A stretch of DNA of 64,000 bases, taken from NCBI GenBank assembly GCA_004293445.1, contig RDYP01000008.1:62001-126000 (forward strand). The letters run 5' to 3'. Under the pieces are notes generated by a model. That model ran no database searches. It had not been told where the DNA came from and was given only the letters and a program-made list of their open reading frames with translations. This DNA comes from Verrucomicrobiota bacterium (GTDB taxonomy: Bacteria > Verrucomicrobiota > Verrucomicrobiia > Verrucomicrobiales > Akkermansiaceae). A program made the translations under genes and the position numbers. Shown piece after piece: positions 1-8,667 of the stretch. Every line of letters begins with the position of its first letter. The first letter of the stretch is position 1.

Positions 1-791
1 GCGGGGACGTCGGGGTGGCCGAGCGCGGGGATTTTCCAAGCGAGGGTGAGCTTGCTGGCGGGGACGGCGAAGTGGAGGTGTCCGCGTCGTGGTCCGAGCT
101 GGGCGCTGTCTTCCGGGACCACGGGTTCGGCACCGCTGCCGCGGGGGAAGGCGGCGTAGAATTCCTCGACCTTCGCCCGGACCTCCTCGGCATCGAAATC
201 GCCGGAAATGCAAAGGCAGCAGCGGTCCGGGGTATAGCGCGTGCGATGGTAGTCGGTGAGGTCGTTGTAAGTGATCGCGTCGAACAAGGCGCGGTGGCCG
301 ATGACGGGATGGCGTCGGGGGTCGGACGTGAAAGCGGTTGAGAACAGGAGGCGGCTGGCCCGGTCGTCGGGGTCGTCGAGGCCCATATCGATCTCGCGGC
401 GGATGACGTCTTTTTCTTTCTCGAACTCGTGCTCGGGCAAGGCGGGCGCGAAGACCATCGCGGCGAGGACTTCGAGGAAAGTCGTCAGACCGATTGCCGG
501 GCCGTCGATGTAATAAACGGTGCGGTCGAAGGTGGTGTAGGCGTTCCAGTGACCACCGGCGGCTTGGACGGTGGTGGCGAGTTCGTCGGCACCGAAGCGG
601 CCGCCGCCTTTGAAGACCATGTGTTCGAGGAAATGGGAGATCCCGGAGCCGAGCTGGGCACCTTCGTGAATGCTGCCACTCTCGACCCAGAGCTGCGTGC
701 TTACGACCGGCGCGGCGGGGTCGGGGTCGAGGACGAGGGTGAGTCCGTTCGGCAGGCGGTCGAGAAGGGCGGCAGTGGCGGGGTACTCCAT
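1..791 (-). CDS. M16 family zinc metallopeptidase (N-terminal part, runs off the left edge)
   Basis: The first 263 codons of a pitrilysin/mitochondrial-processing-peptidase type protease. The inverted zinc motif HxxEH is seen as HFLEH at residues 53-57, followed by the typical VFKGGGRF segment. A conserved Glu-rich helix (FEKEKDVIRREI) about 75 residues later should supply the third zinc ligand. The start is the ATG at 791; no in-frame start was found in the 19 bases just upstream. No signal peptide is visible, so a cytoplasmic or processing role is more likely than an exported one. The C-terminal half lies outside the window, so whether it is a two-domain protein cannot be judged. Divergent from the small membrane protein at 837. 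Confidence 0.9.
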   Translation of the reverse strand, partial: MEYPATAALLDRLPNGLTLVLDPDPAAPVVSTQLWVESGSIHEGAQLGSGISHFLEHMVFKGGGRFGADELATTVQAAGGHWNAYTTFDRTVYYIDGPAIGLTTFLEVLAAMVFAPALPEHEFEKEKDVIRREIDMGLDDPDDRASRLLFSTAFTSDPRRHPVIGHRALFDAITYNDLTDYHRTRYTPDRCCLCISGDFDAEEVRAKVEEFYAAFPRGSGAEPVVPEDSAQLGPRRGHLHFAVPASKLTLAWKIPALGHPDVP

Positions 792-836
792 GAATTTCCG
801 GCTTGGAGCCAGAGAAATGGAGGATACACCGATGAC

Positions 837-1304
837 ATGCAACGGTGGATCGTGCTGGGAGCTTTGGTTCTGTGTCTTTTAGGCGTCGGATCGGTCGTCG
901 GCTACTGGATGTATCGGCAGAACCTGCCAGATCGACGCTGGGTGCCCCTACCGTTTCATCCGGAAATCGACGCGGAGCAGCGGGATCGCAGTGTGTCGGA
1001 GATGCGGGGTCGCTTGTTGACCGACCCCATTCTGACCGGCGTGGCGCGAGATTGCGACGTCCAGGGTCGATGGGATTTGGCCAGCGAAGAAGCGGCTTTG
1101 GCGGAGCTCAAAGCGCGGGTTTTCGTCGAAGCGGGAGAAATGATTTTCAGCGGCGTTCCGGCGCACACCCTGAATATCGGATTTCGCGGGGTCGCGGGTG
1201 AGAAGGATTATCTCGACCGCTTGTCCGAGAGATTGATGGAGGACGTGAGGCGCTTGGTGGATCCGACCCAGTCGGGTGGTGCGGCGCAGCCGACGAAATT
1301 CTGA
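837..1304 (+). CDS. Small membrane-anchored protein of unknown function
   Basis: A 155-residue protein beginning MQRWIVLG, with one N-terminal membrane helix (about residues 4-24, LGALVLCLLGVGSVVGYWMY) and a soluble remainder. The remainder is charged and largely helical, with a run of Glu/Ala/Leu around residues 85-105 and a Pro/Gln-rich tail. The frame is open far upstream, but that part runs antisense through the M16 peptidase, so the ATG at 837 is preferred. I do not recognise the family. It stands between the divergent peptidase and the convergent metG, so context gives no function. Topology suggests a periplasmic domain tethered to the inner membrane. Confidence 0.6.
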   Translation: MQRWIVLGALVLCLLGVGSVVGYWMYRQNLPDRRWVPLPFHPEIDAEQRDRSVSEMRGRLLTDPILTGVARDCDVQGRWDLASEEAALAELKARVFVEAGEMIFSGVPAHTLNIGFRGVAGEKDYLDRLSERLMEDVRRLVDPTQSGGAAQPTKF

Positions 1305-1319
1305 GCGGCCGCCATCGGC

Positions 1320-2885
1320 TCAGCTTTCTTCGCTCAGGATTTTCGGGAAAACTGGCTTCGGCTTGCCGGTTTCGTGGCCGTCGGCAACGAGTCCCCACTG
1401 GAGGTCGTCGAGCTTAAGGTCGAGCAGGCCGTCCATCCTGAGCTGGGCTGCGATCCGCGCGGCGGGGTCGGGGAGGACGGGTGAAAGCAGCACGGCGCAG
1501 TGGGCGAGGCTTTCGACGAGGTGGGCGAGCACGCTGTCGAGCCGCGGCTTGTGGGCGGGGTCTTTGGCGAGTTCCCAAGGTTTGTTGCGTTCAGCGTAGG
1601 CGTTGCAGACGGTGACGTGGCGGTTGATGGCCTTGAGTGCCTCCGCAATGTCGAAGCTATCCATGGCGGCGCGGTATTCGCCGAGGACGGACTTGAGAGA
1701 GTCGCGCACGAGCTGGTCATCGGGTTCGACCGGGCCGTTGGTGGTGACGATGCCACCGGAGTAGCGGGCGGTCATGTTGAGGGCGCGGTTGCAGAGATTG
1801 CCGAGTTCGTTGGCGAGCTCCTGGTTGTAGAGCATGACCAGCCGGTCGAGATCGAAATCGGCGTCCTTACCGGTGACGATGTCGCGGACGAGATAGTAGC
1901 GGAGGGCATCGGTGCCGAACTTGTCGGCGAGTTCGTCGGGGTCGACGACGTTGCCGAGGGACTTGGACATCTTTTCGCCGCGGATATTCCACCAGCCGTG
2001 GACGAGGATTTGCGGCATTCGCGCATCGGCAAAGCCCATGGCGTGGAGCATGCAGGGCCAGTAGATGCCGTGGGCGGGGACGAGGATATCCTTGCCTATC
2101 ACGTGGACGGGTCCTTGTTGGGGCCAGAGTTGGTCGAAGTCGGGCAGGCCCGCATCGCTCTTGGCGAGGTAACCTGCGAACGAGACGTAGTTGATGAGGG
2201 CGTCGAACCAGACGTAGGTGACGAAGTCGGGGTCGAAGGGAAATTCGATGCCCCAGCGCAGTCGTTCCTTGGGCCTCGAAATGCAGAGGTCGAGTTCGGC
2301 GGAATTGGCCAGTGCGCCCAGCAGTTCATTGCGACGAAAGCCGGGGATCACGAAGTCGGGGTGGTTCGTGGCGAAGGACTTCAGCCACTCCGCGTGGGCG
2401 CTGAGGCGGAAGTACCAATTTTCCTCCTCGATTTCGACGACCTCGCCCCATTCCGCGCCGAATTCGCCGGCTTCGTTGCGGTCGCGGTCGGTGAGGAATT
2501 GCTCCTGCCGAACCGAGTAGTGACCCTTGTATGCCTTCTTGTAGAGTTCGCCGCGCTCTTTGAGATCGCAGAGGATGGCCTGGACGCATACCTTGTGGCG
2601 ATCGTCGGTGGTTTCGGCCCAGCCGTCGTACTGGACTCCGAGCTTTTTCCACAGGTTGAGGAAGAGCTTGGTCTTCTTTTTGGCGAAGGTGGCGGGGTGG
2701 ATGCCTTCCTTTTCGGCGGTTTGCTGGACTTTCTGTCCGTGTTGATCGACGCCGGTGAGGAAATAGGCCTCTTCACCACGGAGCCGCCGGTAGCGGGCGA
2801 TCACGTCAGCGAGCACCTTTTCGTAGGCGTGGCCGATGTGGGGAGCGCCGTTGGTGTAGTCGATGGCGGTGGTGAGGTAGAACAT
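1320..2885 (-). CDS. metG: Methionyl-tRNA synthetase
   Basis: Charges tRNA-Met with methionine in the cytoplasm. The class I signatures are present: HIGH at residues 17-20 (PHIGHAYEK) and KMSKS (GEKMSKSLGN) near residue 300. At 521 residues it is the short form: it ends after the anticodon-binding helical bundle and lacks the C-terminal tRNA-binding (EMAP/OB) domain. The connective-peptide region lacks the usual zinc-binding cysteine pairs (only GHYSVRQEQF is seen where they normally lie), so it looks like the zinc-free type. The ATG at 2885 gives the standard N-terminus MFYLTTAIDYTNG. It is convergent with the preceding small membrane protein, 15 bp away. Confidence 0.97.
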   Translation of the reverse strand: MFYLTTAIDYTNGAPHIGHAYEKVLADVIARYRRLRGEEAYFLTGVDQHGQKVQQTAEKEGIHPATFAKKKTKLFLNLWKKLGVQYDGWAETTDDRHKVCVQAILCDLKERGELYKKAYKGHYSVRQEQFLTDRDRNEAGEFGAEWGEVVEIEEENWYFRLSAHAEWLKSFATNHPDFVIPGFRRNELLGALANSAELDLCISRPKERLRWGIEFPFDPDFVTYVWFDALINYVSFAGYLAKSDAGLPDFDQLWPQQGPVHVIGKDILVPAHGIYWPCMLHAMGFADARMPQILVHGWWNIRGEKMSKSLGNVVDPDELADKFGTDALRYYLVRDIVTGKDADFDLDRLVMLYNQELANELGNLCNRALNMTARYSGGIVTTNGPVEPDDQLVRDSLKSVLGEYRAAMDSFDIAEALKAINRHVTVCNAYAERNKPWELAKDPAHKPRLDSVLAHLVESLAHCAVLLSPVLPDPAARIAAQLRMDGLLDLKLDDLQWGLVADGHETGKPKPVFPKILSEES

Positions 2886-3051
2886 GAGAGGAAAAGGAAA
2901 GGGCGGGGGCGGTCCGGGAATCGGCGGTGGGCCGCGCGCCCCGAGACTCGGAGCCGGAGTGGCGCTTCACAAGTTTTTAGGCACGGGTCCGCGCCGCGTT
3001 TTTGCGGGATGGGTGGGCGTGATCCGAAATCGGTCCCAGTCCCGCGGTCGC

Positions 3052-3870
3052 TCATTCGTGTGGGAGCGGTCCCGATGTTTGGAGTTCTGCGAGCGCGCTG
3101 AGCAGCTGTCGGTTGTTTTCCAAGCCCAGACGCTCGCGAATGGAGGCCATTCGTTTGTCCACGGTATCGCGACGAATTTTCCGGGCGACGCTGATTTGGG
3201 AAATGTTCTTTTTTTGCAGAAGGTCGGTCAGCAGTCGGAGTTCCGATTCCCCGAGGGATTGGATGGGGCCTATTCCGGTTTGCTCGCCCACGATGCTGCA
3301 GAGGCGGAGCCACGCGCGTTCCAGCGTTTGTTTTTCATCGATCGCGCGGGCGATGCGGTCGAGGCAGCGTCCCCCAAAATCCAAGGACTCCTCGTCTTCT
3401 TCTTCAAAATCGGCCTGCTTCCGATTGAGTGTGAGTAGAATTCTGCGGTCGCTCAGGCAACTGGGGGCGAAGGCGATTTGAAAGCGGGAATCGATGTGTC
3501 GATAAACTTCGCGATAGAGCGGATTTTCCCGGAAGCGGGCCGAGGATTGATAGTGGGTGAGCTTCAGGACGGCGGTGGAACTTGCCGCGAACTGATTCGC
3601 CCGCACCACCGGGTGGTGGCTGACCGTTTCGCTGAAAGCATCCAGATGGCGGTGGAATTCCTCGTGGTAGCCGCCGTTCAGCCGACCCGAGATCAGCGAT
3701 TCCCAACTTGGGGCCCAGTTGTTCCAAGCAAGGCATTCTCCCGGAAGAACGGTCAGAGCCTGCTGGACGAAGAGGGACTCCAGTTCCGAAAGATCGGCGC
3801 AGAAGGACAGGTCGGCGATCATGCGTGCGATCTTTGCCGCCTTCGATTCGCTGAGATGTTTATAGGCCAT
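3052..3870 (-). CDS. LuxR-type regulator (second of a tandem pair)
   Basis: A 272-residue protein. The C-terminal 55 residues (LRLLTDLLQKKNISQIS through RERLGLENNRQLL) have the length and spacing of a LuxR/GerE helix-turn-helix, though the usual LTxRExEVL opening is degraded. The N-terminal 200 residues are a globular, sensor-like region without a recognised motif. The ATG at 3870 overlaps the end of the upstream LuxR gene by 11 bp, so the two are very probably translated from one message. The frame extends further upstream, but only inside the neighbour. Whether it binds DNA alone or as a partner of the first protein is unknown. Confidence 0.6.
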   Translation of the reverse strand: MAYKHLSESKAAKIARMIADLSFCADLSELESLFVQQALTVLPGECLAWNNWAPSWESLISGRLNGGYHEEFHRHLDAFSETVSHHPVVRANQFAASSTAVLKLTHYQSSARFRENPLYREVYRHIDSRFQIAFAPSCLSDRRILLTLNRKQADFEEEDEESLDFGGRCLDRIARAIDEKQTLERAWLRLCSIVGEQTGIGPIQSLGESELRLLTDLLQKKNISQISVARKIRRDTVDKRMASIRERLGLENNRQLLSALAELQTSGPLPHE

Positions 3871-4414
3871 CGCCCGCGATGCTGAAATCCAGGATGAGGG
3901 ATGCGCGGTCGTGGACGCCGAGCTTGCGGTAGGAATTGGCAAGGTGCTTTTCGACCGTCCGGGTCGAGCAGTTGAGAATCACTGCCACCTCCGGCGCGGT
4001 CTTGCCGGCGATGGTCCAGCCGGTGATCTCGCGTTCCCGATCCGACAAAGTGGCGATCCTATCGTGCGCGTCCGAGTTGCTGGCGTCGATGCGCCAAACC
4101 ATGAGTTGCTGGGTGGCGATGGCGATGTGTCGCGGGGAGATGCGTTCTTCAAGAGCCTTCCATTCCTCGTTGTCGAGGGTCGTGCGCTTCCTCGCTGTGC
4201 TGCCGAGTCGGATCTTGCCCGTCGTGAGGTCTCGATGGGCGACGCCCCAGCCTGCGGCGTCCAACAAGTCGCAGAGGGCCGCGAGTTTTTCCGCCGTTCG
4301 TTGGTTGCCGGCCCGCATTTTCTGCTCCGCGGCAAGGACTTCCCGATCGGCGGTCGGTGCATGGGACGTGGTCGGCGATCCGGATAGAATCGTGCCCGTT
4401 TTTTGGCGATTCAT
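3860..4414 (-). CDS. LuxR-family transcriptional regulator
   Basis: A 184-residue protein with a clear C-terminal LuxR/GerE DNA-binding domain: LSDREREITGW opens the domain, followed by KTAPEVAVILNCSTRTVEKH and a final YRKLGVHDRASLI. The first 110 residues hold a coiled, Ala/Glu-rich segment and a short region that could be a PAS-like remnant; no receiver Asp pocket is seen. The frame opens at a TTG at 4450, but the ATG at 4414 (MNRQKTG) is preferred. It is the first gene of a two-gene unit and is divergent from a PEP-CTERM protein 130 bp away, which makes that protein's promoter a candidate target (inference). Confidence 0.8.
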   Translation of the reverse strand: MNRQKTGTILSGSPTTSHAPTADREVLAAEQKMRAGNQRTAEKLAALCDLLDAAGWGVAHRDLTTGKIRLGSTARKRTTLDNEEWKALEERISPRHIAIATQQLMVWRIDASNSDAHDRIATLSDREREITGWTIAGKTAPEVAVILNCSTRTVEKHLANSYRKLGVHDRASLILDFSIAGDGL

Positions 4415-4543
4415 CGCCCCTCGCTGTAGCAAAGAGACGAGGCTGGTCAAAGGGAAACCTTGGATCGCTGTTTGTGGCGGGTGGTTTCGTACTGCGTAGT
4501 TTCGGGGGTTTTGGAGGCGGAGGACCTTGGGTATGGCAACGCC

Positions 4544-4819
4544 ATGAAAAAGTTGCGGCCGTGCTGGATCAGAGCGTTGCGAACGAGGGGGTCGTTCAAG
4601 GATCGAGAGCGATCCCGGTGTGCGACACTCCGCTGCGGCGGTCGCTGCGGCGGCCTCGGTTTGGGGCTCTTGTCCTCAGGTCTCCTGATCGCTCAAGCTC
4701 GGGCCGATGGGTTTTCGGTGTCGGGAGGGCTGGATTCGTTCGCAATGCTGTCCGAGCCTGCCGCGCTTGTCTGTGCCGGGCTGCTTGGCTTGATCCTCAT
4801 GCTGCGCCCTCGCAGGTGA
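4544..4819 (+). CDS. Tiny PEP-CTERM-anchored protein
   Basis: A 91-residue protein starting MKKLRPCW. A basic N-terminus leads to a hydrophobic, signal-like stretch (LGLGLLSSGLLIAQARADG). The C-terminus has the layout of a PEP-CTERM sorting signal: an EP dipeptide (LSEPAAL), a short hydrophobic helix (VCAGLLGLILML) and a basic end RPRR. Between signal and sorting sequence only about a dozen residues remain (FSVSGGLDSFAM). Proteins of this class are cut and anchored by an exosortase. A longer start (TTG at 4460) exists. It may be a minimal surface peptide or the shrunken remains of a longer protein. A CPBP protease gene lies 3 kb away. Confidence 0.55.
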   Translation: MKKLRPCWIRALRTRGSFKDRERSRCATLRCGGRCGGLGLGLLSSGLLIAQARADGFSVSGGLDSFAMLSEPAALVCAGLLGLILMLRPRR

Positions 4820-4904
4820 AGGTTTTCGGGCGGGAACGGATGTTTGGAGGATTGGCGGATTCTGCATTCGACACGGCGCGATTTCAGGGCCGTCATTCGC
4901 GGGC

Positions 4905-5384
4905 ATGAGGTACTGGCTGATCAAATCCGAGCCCGATGTGTTTTCGATCGATGACCTGCGGCGTGTGGGTCGCGAGCCTTGGAACGGGGTGCGCAATTAT
5001 CAGGCGCGGAATTTCATGCGTGATGCGATGCAGCCGGGCGACCTCGCTTTGTTCTATCACTCCAATGCAACTCCGCCCGGTGTGGTCGGTTTGGCGCGGG
5101 TGGTCGGGGCACCGTATCAGGACGCGACGCAGTTCGACGCGCAGTCGGAGTATTTCGATCCCAAGTCCACGGTGGAGAGGCCTCGCTGGATGCTGGTGGA
5201 CTTCGAGTTTGTCGCGAAATTCCCCACTCCGGTGACTCTCGCGCAGATGAAGGAGGAGGCCGGGCTTGAGGGAATGCTGGTTTTGCAGAAAGGCACGCGA
5301 CTGTCGATCACTCCGGTGGAGCCGCCGCACTTCGAGCGAATCTGCGAGCTGGGAGCTTGGGATGGCCGGGGTGTCGGGAAGTAG
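4905..5384 (+). CDS. EVE domain-containing protein
   Basis: A 159-residue protein that is a single EVE domain. It has the family opening MRYWLIKSEPDVFSIDDL, the WNGVRNYQARNFMR core, the GDLALFYHSN loop and the closing RLSITPV. EVE/PUA-like domains bind modified bases in RNA or DNA; the bacterial members occur both alone and near restriction systems. The physiological ligand cannot be read from the sequence. The start is the ATG at 4905, which gives the canonical N-terminus. The downstream M42 peptidase gene follows closely or overlaps it, depending on the start used there. Confidence 0.92.
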   Translation: MRYWLIKSEPDVFSIDDLRRVGREPWNGVRNYQARNFMRDAMQPGDLALFYHSNATPPGVVGLARVVGAPYQDATQFDAQSEYFDPKSTVERPRWMLVDFEFVAKFPTPVTLAQMKEEAGLEGMLVLQKGTRLSITPVEPPHFERICELGAWDGRGVGK

Positions 5385-5451
5385 CGGGCTTTCGGAGGCG
5401 CTGCTCCGGATCGGGGTTGCGCGAGATCCGTGGCCCGATAGCCTCGAGCCC

Positions 5452-6531
5452 GTGAAAGAAAAGGCGATTTCTCTATTGCAGGAGCTGACGGAGGCGCACT
5501 CGGTGCCGGGTCATGAGGAAGAAGTCCGCGCGATTTTCGTCAATGAGCTGGAGGATTGCGGCGAGCTGAGCACGGATCGTTCCGGTGGGGTGTTCTGCGA
5601 GCTGGCGGGTGAGGGTCCGCGGGTTTTGGTGGCGGGCCATATGGACGAAGTCGGTTTCATGGTGCAGAACATCACGCCCGACGGTTTTATCCAATTCCTC
5701 GCGTTGGGTGGATGGTGGGAGCACAGTTTGCTGTCGCAGCGTTTGGAAATTCGGACCCGTTCGGGCGAGAAGGTCATCGGGGTGGTGGCTTCGAAGCCGC
5801 CGCACTTTTTGCCGGAAGGTCAGCGGCGGCAGGTGATGGCGCTCGATCAGATGTTTCTCGATGTCGGTGCGACCTCGCGGCAGGAGGTGGAGCGGGACTT
5901 CGGCATTTCGCTAGGAGACCCGATCGCGCCGTGGTCGCCTTTTATGGCGATGAAGCGGGCGGATTGGTTTTTGGCAAAGGCTTTTGACAATCGAGTGGGC
6001 ATGGCGGGGGCGATTCAAGCAGGCCAGCGGCTGGCGTCTGCCGCGCGACCGAATCGAGTGGTGTTGGCGGGAACGGTGCAGGAAGAAGTCGGCTTGCGTG
6101 GGGCTAGGACGGCGGCGGTGCATTCACGGCCGGATGTGGCCGTGGTGCTTGAGGGACCGCCGGCGGACGACACTCCCGGATTTTCTCGACTGGAAAGTCA
6201 GGGACGTCTTGGGGGTGGGGTGCAGATCCGCTTGTTCGACCCGAGTGCCATCATGAATCCGCGTTTGGCCGAACTGGCGATTCGCACCGCGCGCGAGGAG
6301 GGAATTCCTCATCAGATCACGGTGCGGCGTGGCGGTGGGACCGACGCGGGTTCCTTCCATCTCGCAGGCGAGGGGGTTCCGTGCGTGGTGCTCGGCGTTC
6401 CGGCGCGCTACATTCATTCCCACAACTCGATCATCGATCTCAACGACTACCTTCACCTAGTTTCTTTGGCCACATCGCTGGTCCGGCGCTTGGACGATGC
6501 CACCGTGTCCGGTCTGACTCGTTTCCTCTGA
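5452..6531 (+). CDS. M42 family metallopeptidase (aminopeptidase/endoglucanase-like)
   Basis: A dinuclear-metal aminopeptidase of the M42 (FrvX/TET) family, about 359 residues. Expected ligands and catalytic residues are visible: the AGHMDEVG motif (His and Asp), the KAFDNRVG Asp, the QEEVGLRGA catalytic Glu pair and a C-terminal HSHNSIIDLND His. The GTG at 5452 (VKEKAISLL) starts the domain at its normal position. An ATG at 5362 would add 30 residues and overlap the EVE gene by 23 bp, with no clear domain in the addition. These enzymes trim short peptides in the cytoplasm and often form large tetrahedral particles. Confidence 0.93.
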   Translation: MKEKAISLLQELTEAHSVPGHEEEVRAIFVNELEDCGELSTDRSGGVFCELAGEGPRVLVAGHMDEVGFMVQNITPDGFIQFLALGGWWEHSLLSQRLEIRTRSGEKVIGVVASKPPHFLPEGQRRQVMALDQMFLDVGATSRQEVERDFGISLGDPIAPWSPFMAMKRADWFLAKAFDNRVGMAGAIQAGQRLASAARPNRVVLAGTVQEEVGLRGARTAAVHSRPDVAVVLEGPPADDTPGFSRLESQGRLGGGVQIRLFDPSAIMNPRLAELAIRTAREEGIPHQITVRRGGGTDAGSFHLAGEGVPCVVLGVPARYIHSHNSIIDLNDYLHLVSLATSLVRRLDDATVSGLTRFL

Positions 6532-6691
6532 GCGCCCGGGGTTGCGGGGGCGGCTTCGTGTTTGGTGTTCGGAGTATTGGAGTTTCAGTGGCGGGCGGCA
6601 AAACGGGGTTCCTCGGATTCCCCATCCCTGCCGTTGACGCGGCCCGGATTCCCTTCTGAAATGCCGGGCCCGGCGCGGTTCGGGATTGAGT

Positions 6692-7861
6692 ATGGATTAT
6701 TCGCAGAAAATTGCCCATCAGATCGCCAGGATCCCCCGTTCGGGAATCCGCGATTTCTTCGAGCTCGTCCAGGGCCGGGAGGGCGTGATCTCTCTCGGCG
6801 TCGGTGAGCCGGATTTCACGACCCCTTGGCATATCCGCGAAGCCGCCATTTATGCCCTCGAAAAGGGCCATACGAGCTACACCTCGAATCTCGGCCTGCC
6901 CGCGCTGCGCAAATCCATCGCCCGCTACGTCTCGGATTTCTTCCACGTCGAATACGACGCGCTCACCGAGGTGCTGGTCACGGTAGGGGTTTCCGAGGCG
7001 ATCGACATCGCCCTCCGTGCGCTGGTCAATCCGGGTGAAGAGGTCATCTACCACGAGCCCTGCTATGTGTCGTATTCGCCAAGCATCGCGATGGCCTACG
7101 CGGTGCCGGTCGGCGTTCAAACCCGGAAGGAGGACAATTTCTCCCTGAAACCGGAAGAATTGGCGAAAGTGATCACGCCGAAAAGCCGGGTCCTGATGCT
7201 GAATTTCCCGACCAATCCAACGGGGGCTACTGCCAGTCGGGAGGACTTGGAGGGCATTGCCAAGCTCTGCATCGAGCATGACCTGATCGTGCTGACCGAC
7301 GAGATTTACAGCGAGCTGCGCTACGATGTGGCGGAGGAGCATGTGTCCATCGCCTCCCTTCCCGGGATGAAGGAGCGCTGCGTACTGCTGCATGGGTTCT
7401 CGAAGGCTTTCGCGATGACCGGCTTCCGCTTGGGCTATGCCTGTGCGCCGCAGCCGATCACCGAGGCGATGATGAAAATTCACCAGTATTCGATGCTTTG
7501 CGCGCCGATCATGAGTCAGATGGCGGCGATCGAGGCTTTGGAAAATGGTGCTCCGGAGGTTGCCAAGATGCGCGACGCCTACCACCAGCGTCGTGATTTC
7601 CTGGTCAAGCGGCTCAACCAGATGGGCTTGAGTTGCCATTCGCCGGGCGGGGCCTTTTACGTGTTTCCGGACATCCGGGGCACCGGGCTGGGATCGAAGG
7701 AATTCGCCATGCGTCTGCTCGAGGAAGAAGGCGTGGCTGCCGTGCCGGGCAGTGCCTTCGGTGAGTCGGGCGAGGGCTTCCTGCGTTGTTGCTATGCCAC
7801 CGGTTTCGATGACTTGAAGCTGGCGATGGACAAGATGGAGCGCTTCGTGGGCCGACTGTGA
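6692..7861 (+). CDS. Pyridoxal-phosphate-dependent aminotransferase, class I/II
   Basis: A 389-residue fold-type I aminotransferase. It shows the substrate-binding GVGEPDF near residue 40, NFPTNPTG (Asn contacting the cofactor), the DEIYSEL Asp/Tyr pair, the Schiff-base lysine in HGFSKAFAMTGFRLGY and the carboxylate-binding Arg in FLRCCYA. This is the aspartate/aromatic/LL-DAP-like branch; the exact amino donor cannot be told from motifs alone. The ATG at 6692 gives MDYSQKIA; an in-frame TTG two codons earlier is less likely. Followed at 11 bp by the CPBP protease gene, so the two may share a transcript. Confidence 0.93.
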   Translation: MDYSQKIAHQIARIPRSGIRDFFELVQGREGVISLGVGEPDFTTPWHIREAAIYALEKGHTSYTSNLGLPALRKSIARYVSDFFHVEYDALTEVLVTVGVSEAIDIALRALVNPGEEVIYHEPCYVSYSPSIAMAYAVPVGVQTRKEDNFSLKPEELAKVITPKSRVLMLNFPTNPTGATASREDLEGIAKLCIEHDLIVLTDEIYSELRYDVAEEHVSIASLPGMKERCVLLHGFSKAFAMTGFRLGYACAPQPITEAMMKIHQYSMLCAPIMSQMAAIEALENGAPEVAKMRDAYHQRRDFLVKRLNQMGLSCHSPGGAFYVFPDIRGTGLGSKEFAMRLLEEEGVAAVPGSAFGESGEGFLRCCYATGFDDLKLAMDKMERFVGRL

Positions 7862-7871
7862 TGGCGATCTC

Positions 7872-8663
7872 ATGAGCGCGCGCGAGTCGGACCCCGATGC
7901 CCTGCGGCTTGGCCGGACCGACGCTTGGGTCCGCGCCCAGGTTCTGCCCTTTGCGGTGTTTCTGGGCTTCATGCTCGCACTTCAGCTTTTCTCTTCGCTG
8001 TGTGCGTGGGAGCATCCGTCGGCCCCGTGGTGGCGGCATTGGCCGGAGCAGTGGCTCTATCCCGTGCAAACGCTGGTAACGCTCGGCTTGCTGGTCCGCT
8101 GGTGGAAGTACTACGAATTTCGTTGGTCGTGGAGATGGTCGCTGGTCGGTGTCGTCTTCGGCGCGGTGGGGATCGGATTTTGGCTCCTGCCGACGGTGAT
8201 GTACGACCGGCTGGGTCTGACGGGTGAGACCAGCGGTTGGCAGAAGTGGCTGGGTCTGGCGGAGCGGAGTGAGGGGTTCAATCCGGCGGAAGCCTTTGGT
8301 GAGGGGACCGGAGCGTATTGGGTTGCGCTGGCGCTGCGCTTTTTGCGAGCGGTCGTGGTGGTCGCGCTGGTCGAGGAAATCCTATGGCGATCGTACATCA
8401 TGCGCTTCGCCGCCGACTGGGAGGGCGACTACTGGAAACGACCCTTTGGCAAGGCGTCGTGGAAGACCTACGGCATTGTCACCGGGCTCTTCATGCTGGC
8501 CCACGCGCCGGTCGACTATGCCGGTGCTTTGGTTTATGGCTCCTTGACCTACCTCCTCTGCGTGTGGAGCCGGAACCTCGGGGCCTGCGTGGTGATGCAC
8601 GCGGTGGCGAACCTGCTGATGGGCCTCTTCGCGGTGGCCTACGGGAAGTACGGGCTGTGGTGA
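7872..8663 (+). CDS. CPBP family intramembrane protease (CAAX-protease-like)
   Basis: A 263-residue multi-pass membrane protein with the Abi/CPBP signatures: the catalytic EEILWR (ExxxR), a second conserved His in MLAHAPVDY and the final HAVANLLMG. About six to seven membrane helices are visible, starting at VLPFAVFLGFMLAL. Family members cleave membrane-embedded or prenylated substrates. One subgroup (CAAX prenyl protease-related) is found in species that carry exosortase/PEP-CTERM systems, which fits the PEP-CTERM-like protein at 4544 (inference). It ends 4 bp from the stop of the convergent outer-membrane gene. Confidence 0.9.
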   Translation: MSARESDPDALRLGRTDAWVRAQVLPFAVFLGFMLALQLFSSLCAWEHPSAPWWRHWPEQWLYPVQTLVTLGLLVRWWKYYEFRWSWRWSLVGVVFGAVGIGFWLLPTVMYDRLGLTGETSGWQKWLGLAERSEGFNPAEAFGEGTGAYWVALALRFLRAVVVVALVEEILWRSYIMRFAADWEGDYWKRPFGKASWKTYGIVTGLFMLAHAPVDYAGALVYGSLTYLLCVWSRNLGACVVMHAVANLLMGLFAVAYGKYGLW

Positions 8664-8667
8664 GGCT

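Noticed and set aside
1500-3101. A 533-codon plus-strand frame opposite metG
   Set aside because: Composition of an antisense shadow; MetRS on the other strand is unambiguous.
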